A stretch of 64,000 nucleotides of DNA from Sphingomonas sp. 7/4-4 (GTDB lineage Bacteria > Pseudomonadota > Alphaproteobacteria > Sphingomonadales > Sphingomonadaceae). Positions 59,991 through 64,000 of the stretch are shown one piece after another (position 1 is the first letter of the stretch; every line of letters begins with the position of its first letter). The stretch covers positions 1,550,001 to 1,614,000 of the forward strand of contig NZ_CP115960.1 of the NCBI RefSeq assembly GCF_027941955.1, read 5' to 3'. Position numbers and translations under genes: made by a program. Under the pieces are notes generated by a model. It was not told where the DNA came from, searched no databases, and saw only the letters and a program-made list of their open reading frames with translations.

Positions 59991-62900
59991 CGACGCACTA
60001 CCGTGCCGAGCGGAAGCACATTGTTGCGCAGGGTGACCTCGCGACCGCCATCGGCCGGCGCCAGCCGCAACCGCAGCGTTTCGACCGCGACGCCTGCCGG
60101 CACCGTGAGGCGCACCCGCGCCTTCTTGGGCATGAGGTCCGTCGGTGCGGCGAGCGCCGCGATCTTCGTGGAAGCCACGGTGCGACCCGAGGAATCCTCC
60201 AGATAAAGCACACTGCCCGGCGCTGCCGCCGAGCCGAGGCTGTGCACGATGACGGTGAGCGCGCGGCCCTTCAAGCTTACATCGTCGACCCCGATGCCCA
60301 GATCGGGACGAGTCGCAGGATCCTCGATGGGCTGATCCAGCGTGAAATCGAACACGCTGGTCGCGCGCGGGGCGAACATCAGATCGGTAGCAGCGCTGCG
60401 TTCGAGCGGAAGCGGTCTACCCGCTCCCAGATCCGACCCGTCCGCCAGCGTCCCGGCGCGCATCGTCCAGCGCCCGGCAGCGACGTTCCAGCTGCTCATC
60501 TCGGCCCGTTGGGGCCGATCGCTCATATTGTAGGCGATAACGCGGAAATGCTCGCGCGTGGCGCCCGGCACGAGAATCGCGACCTGCTCGGCGGCGCCCG
60601 GCTCGGCGAAGCGCCAGCTGACGGTGTGTCCCGGATAGCTCTGGTTGCGCGCGAGCGCGATGCCGCCCAGCCGCTCGCGCTGGAGCAGTTCCTGCGGCAT
60701 CGAGACACGATCGGACCACCAATGTCCTTCGGTCATCATGTACATGCGGTTGGTCTTCTGGCCGATCGCGTCGCGGTGGAGATCGGCGAGCGGCTTGGTA
60801 TCCCCGCTCTCCTGCCACTGGACATAGCGACCGAGATCACCGCGGCCCTTGAGTGCGGCGGCCCATTGCCTGCCCTCGGGAAGTGCCGTCAGCACATTCT
60901 CGTTGAACTCGCCGACCAGCGTCGGTCCCCCAGCGATCCGCGAGGTCACCGGCACCAGATATTTGGCGTCGCCGGTGAAGCGCCACGCCGCCCAGGCCGA
61001 CTGGAGCGGCACGCTCGCCCCGCCGCCATCGCCCTTGCGCTCGGCGTCGCTGCGCCAGTTGATCTCGTTGGGGAAGCTCCACTTTCCGGCGGCGTCCTGC
61101 TTGCCGTGCGCGAGCAGCCCATCGACTAGCCCGGTGACCAGCCGCTTCGCCGAAGGATTGGCATTGTACACGCCCATCAGGATCGGGGTGTGCGTGACCA
61201 CCCAGCTATAGGGCTTCTGCCATTCCCACGGCCCCTCGCGGTACATTTTCCGTGCGCCGTACCAGTTGCTCGCGAAGTGCATGTGCCCCGCGGGATTGGG
61301 CAGGATGACGGTCTCCAGCCCCTTCACCGTCGCCAGCATCCGCTCGACCGAACGCGGCTCGCCCCAATTGAGGTAGAGCCGCGCCGCATCGGCGTTCATC
61401 CCCTCCTCATAGGCATGGAGCTCGTCGGTGGTGAGCACCCCGAGCCCGTTTTCCATCATGCCGTTCTTGTAGACCGCCTCGGTCAGCGCGCGGAGCGAGG
61501 CGTTGATCTTGTCGGGCTCGACGCCCATCAGCGCGAGGCCGGGCCATTGCTGGACGAGATCGACATCGTCCGAGAGTCCGCCGCCGAAATCGCCGAACGG
61601 CACCTGACGATTGTCGATCCACCAGTTCACGAATTCGCGGACGCGGCCGAGGTCCTGCAGCTGATACCACGCCCATTCGGGCACCCCGCCGGCGCCGGGG
61701 CGATCGTGGCGGCGGGCATCTTCTCAGGCGCATAGCCGATATCCGCCCAATAGCGCCGCCCCTCGACATGATCGGGATCGACCCGGAGCAGGTCGCCGAT
61801 ATCGGCATAGAGACGGCGATAGAGCCCCTCGCGCTGCGAAGCGGTGTGCTCCTCGACGAGGAAGGCCCAATTGTCCTTCACCTGATTGAAGCGATCGGCG
61901 ACATGCTCGGCCTTCGCCGCCTCGCGCGCCTTGAAGACCAGGCGCACGTTCATGCCGTCGAGCGATTGCGCGTCGAAGTCCGGCGCGGCGGAGGCGATCG
62001 TCAGATAGAGATTGTCGTTGGTCAGGATGCGATCGCGCAGATCGAGCCAGAGCGTGCGCGCCTGCCCCGGCTTCACCGAGATCGAGACATCGATCATGTC
62101 GCGGCCGGGCCAGATCGGATCCTTGACCCGGATGTTGAGCGCGATCCGGCCGGACGCGTCCGGCGTGGCCTTCAGCGCGGGGATATCGAGCGCGATGCCG
62201 TCGAGCCCGTCATGGCTGTTTTCCCAGCCGTAATTCCATGCGCGGGCAATCGGCTTGCCGGGATCGGCGGACCCGAAGCCCGAGGGGATCAGGACATGGA
62301 CGATCGGCGCCTCGCTGCCGCTGCGCACCGCGGCACCGGTGGCGGCGGCGCTGCCGGCAGCCGGGGCGGCGCTGCGCGCGCCGGCGGGGAGCGCGATCAC
62401 GGTGGCGCGCTCGTCGGCGGGATAGCGGCCGGCGATGAAGCGATTGAGATCGCGCAGGCCAGCGAGATCGGCCGCGGCGCCGGCATCGACGGTGTAAGCC
62501 AGCTTGTAGGTGCCCTTGGGCTCGGCGCCCTCGGTGATGTTATAGGCCCAGATTTCCTGAATCGGCTGTTCCTGCTCGCTGTTGGTGAAGCGCAGGACGC
62601 CGCTGGTGCGGGAGGCGAGATCGTCGACGCTGCGGACGACGCCTTTCGGCCGCTTTGCCAACGAAGCGAAGCTGTCGCCATCGGCGCTCCATGCGAGGTC
62701 GCCATAGGCCGCGCCGCGTATCTCGACTCGGTTGAACGCCTCGTTCGCGGGGATGCGGAGCGTGTAGGCCTTGCCGCCGTCGACATAGACGTTCCAGTCG
62801 GGCAGGTCGAAATAGTCGCTGCGGCCGGGCAGCCGCGAGCGGTTATAGACGCCGGGCCAGGTCGTCTCGGCGATGCCGTCCACGCCCTTCCACATCCATT

Positions 62901-63819
62901 CCTTGAGATCCTTCGCGTCGGCGAACTCGACCTTGCGGATGCTGGTGGCTTGCGCGGCGAGGAGCGGCGGCGCGCCGCGGGCCCAGCCGAAGCGATGGAG
63001 CCAGGCGGCGCGATCGAGCGGGGCCGGCGCCTTGGCGGCAGGCTCCGCACCGGCGGCAAGCTGCGCGACCGCATCGGCAGCGAGCAATTGGTCGTAGACG
63101 CGGACTTCGTCGAAATCGCTGCCGCGGGTGAAATTGTAGCGGCTCTGGACCTGGTGCGGCGAGAGCACGCGCGCGGCGAGGCCGAACTGGTCGAGCCCGG
63201 CATCGAGATCGGCGCGGGTCGTGTCTTTCGCGACGAGCTTGCCGTCGACGAACAGGCGCACGCCCTGTGTCTCGTCCCATCCGAACGCGATATGGTGCCA
63301 CGCGTCGGGTGCCGGAAGCGCGTCCATCCGCCACGAGACGCGGACGCGCGACAGGTTCGCATCGGTGACGAAGGCGTCGAAGCCGTGGCCGTTATAGTCG
63401 ATGCGCAGGAACGCCATGTCCCAGCTCGAATGATCGGCGAACCCGGCGCGGAAGATCACGAACGGTGCTTCGCCAAGCGGTTCGCGCGCGCGCCAGAAGA
63501 AGGACAAGGTGCCGCGCTGGGCGAGCATGTTGCCGGGCGCGGACCAGGCCAGATAGCCGTCGTCTGGCCAGCGCATCGCGGATCCGTGCGCGCCATCGGG
63601 CACGATCGCCATGCCGCTCTGGAAATTGGGCTGGGCGTCGCCCTTCGCGACTTCGGCGGCGAAGTCCTTGTCGCCGCTCGCGCGGAACAGGAGCTCCTGC
63701 GCCGAAGCGGGCGGCGTCAATGCCGTCGCGGCCGCGAGTGCCAGCAGCACGCGCGCGCGCGTTCCGATGCGAACCCGGGGATCGGCAGCCGCTATCGCCC
63801 CTGCCCGCGCCTCAACCAT
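59987..63819 (-). CDS. Large secreted LamG-domain protein, candidate polysaccharide-active enzyme (one frameshift)
   Basis: 1277 residues after repair. ATG at 63819 (GGAGAGA upstream) with signal peptide ending ASA-QELL. Residues about 60-250 form a LamG/concanavalin-like domain (GTLSFFWRAREPLGEAPFVI, VSWRMDALPAPDAWHHIAFG, RGSDFDEVRVYDQLL). A middle beta-rich part includes WMWKGVDGIAETTWPGVYNR. The C-terminal 560 residues start WAWYQLQDLGRVREFVNWWI and look like an (alpha/alpha) barrel: DFGGGLSDDVDLVQQWPGLA, MENGLGVLTTDELHAYEEGM, HMHFASNWYGARKMY, MTEGHWWSDRVSMPQELLQR. One base is missing at CCCC 61684-61687. I recognise no named catalytic family. Coupling to DUF885 and placement in the uronate cluster make it a candidate depolymerase or glycan binder. 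Confidence 0.8.
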
Positions 63820-63847
63820 GCTCTCTCCATTTTACGCTTCCGCCTTC

Positions 63848-64000
63848 TTACGAGGCGGTGATCGTGCACGTCACTTCGAAACCGTCGCCGAACCGGCATT
63901 CGACCCGGTCGCCCGGCTTGACCGGGTGGACGCCGGTGACCGCGCCGCTCGACACCCATTGCCCCGCCTGCAGCGCGATGCCGCGCGCGGCCATCAGCTC
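63848..64000 (-). CDS. FAH-fold hydratase (2-keto-4-pentenoate hydratase-like), C-terminal part only
   Basis: The last 50 residues of a gene entering from the right edge: AARGIALQAGQWVSSGAVTG, then VHPVKPGDRVECRFGDGFEV and stop TAA at 63848. This is the conserved C-terminus of the fumarylacetoacetate hydrolase-fold hydratases, which act on 2-keto acids. It would suit dehydration of a keto-deoxy sugar acid, but the active site lies outside the window. It ends 28 bases before the LamG-protein start on the same strand. Confidence 0.75.
   Translation of the reverse strand, partial: ELMAARGIALQAGQWVSSGAVTGVHPVKPGDRVECRFGDGFEVTCTITAS

Noticed and set aside
61768-63861. Long plus-strand frame (697 codons) opposite the LamG protein
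   Set aside because: No recognisable domain; the opposite strand has signal peptide, ribosome site and a LamG domain.

Overview
The window looks like the chromosome of a GC-rich alphaproteobacterium of the Sphingomonadaceae (Sphingomonas-like). The evidence is the gene content and order (accA, xerD, an exported protein of unknown function, aroK, aroB), two large TonB-dependent receptors, a solitary tryptophan-halogenase-like gene, and several families of intergenic palindromes of the kind common in sphingomonads. No transposase, integrase, prophage, CRISPR array or rRNA was found. There is one tRNA gene (Thr, anticodon TGT).

Left half (1-32.9 kb): housekeeping and small accessory genes. It starts with a partial accA, xerD, an exported protein of unknown function with a tiny overlapping membrane protein, and the coupled shikimate genes aroK-aroB. 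Next come a secreted M1 aminopeptidase, a secreted beta-lactamase-fold hydrolase, and the overlapping chain Fe-S scaffold / K+ efflux antiporter / dgkA / DUF423. Then follow a beta-propeller protein, cvpA, a lipocalin, a DJ-1-like protein, a NIPSNAP protein, radA, an acetamidase/formamidase-like protein, a glycosyltransferase, a PilZ protein, a Phd/PIN toxin-antitoxin pair and a second antiporter followed by a strong intrinsic terminator. After these are a LysR gene divergent from a NmrA/DUF1857 pair, the halogenase, an AT-richer orphan gene, a PadR-DUF2218 unit with a palindromic operator, and rarA followed by a tightly overlapped string of small genes ending at tRNA-Thr.

Right half (33-64 kb): a uronate-polysaccharide utilisation region that begins directly beside the tRNA. 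It holds two TonB-dependent receptors, a GH105 unsaturated-uronyl hydrolase, two kduI copies, a GntR/FCD regulator, two different GH2 enzymes, a DUF2264 protein, an esterase and a soluble chemoreceptor. It also holds a hexuronate operon (MFS transporter, uxaC, kduI, kduD, kdgK), a 1277-residue secreted LamG protein coupled to a DUF885 protein, and the end of an FAH-fold hydratase. The likely flow is: outer-membrane uptake, periplasmic trimming (GH2, GH105, esterase, perhaps the LamG protein), import, then KduI, KduD and KdgK to 2-keto-3-deoxy-6-phosphogluconate. UxaC takes the saturated uronate. No recognised polysaccharide lyase is present, so the depolymerase is either outside the window or one of the unknown proteins. 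Shared motifs upstream of the receptors, the regulator and one GH2 gene suggest a common regulon.

Caveat: about 29 single-base frameshifts break 22 genes, including essential ones (accA, radA). Most look like one base lost from a C or G run. I read these as sequencing or consensus errors and give each such gene its full repaired span.
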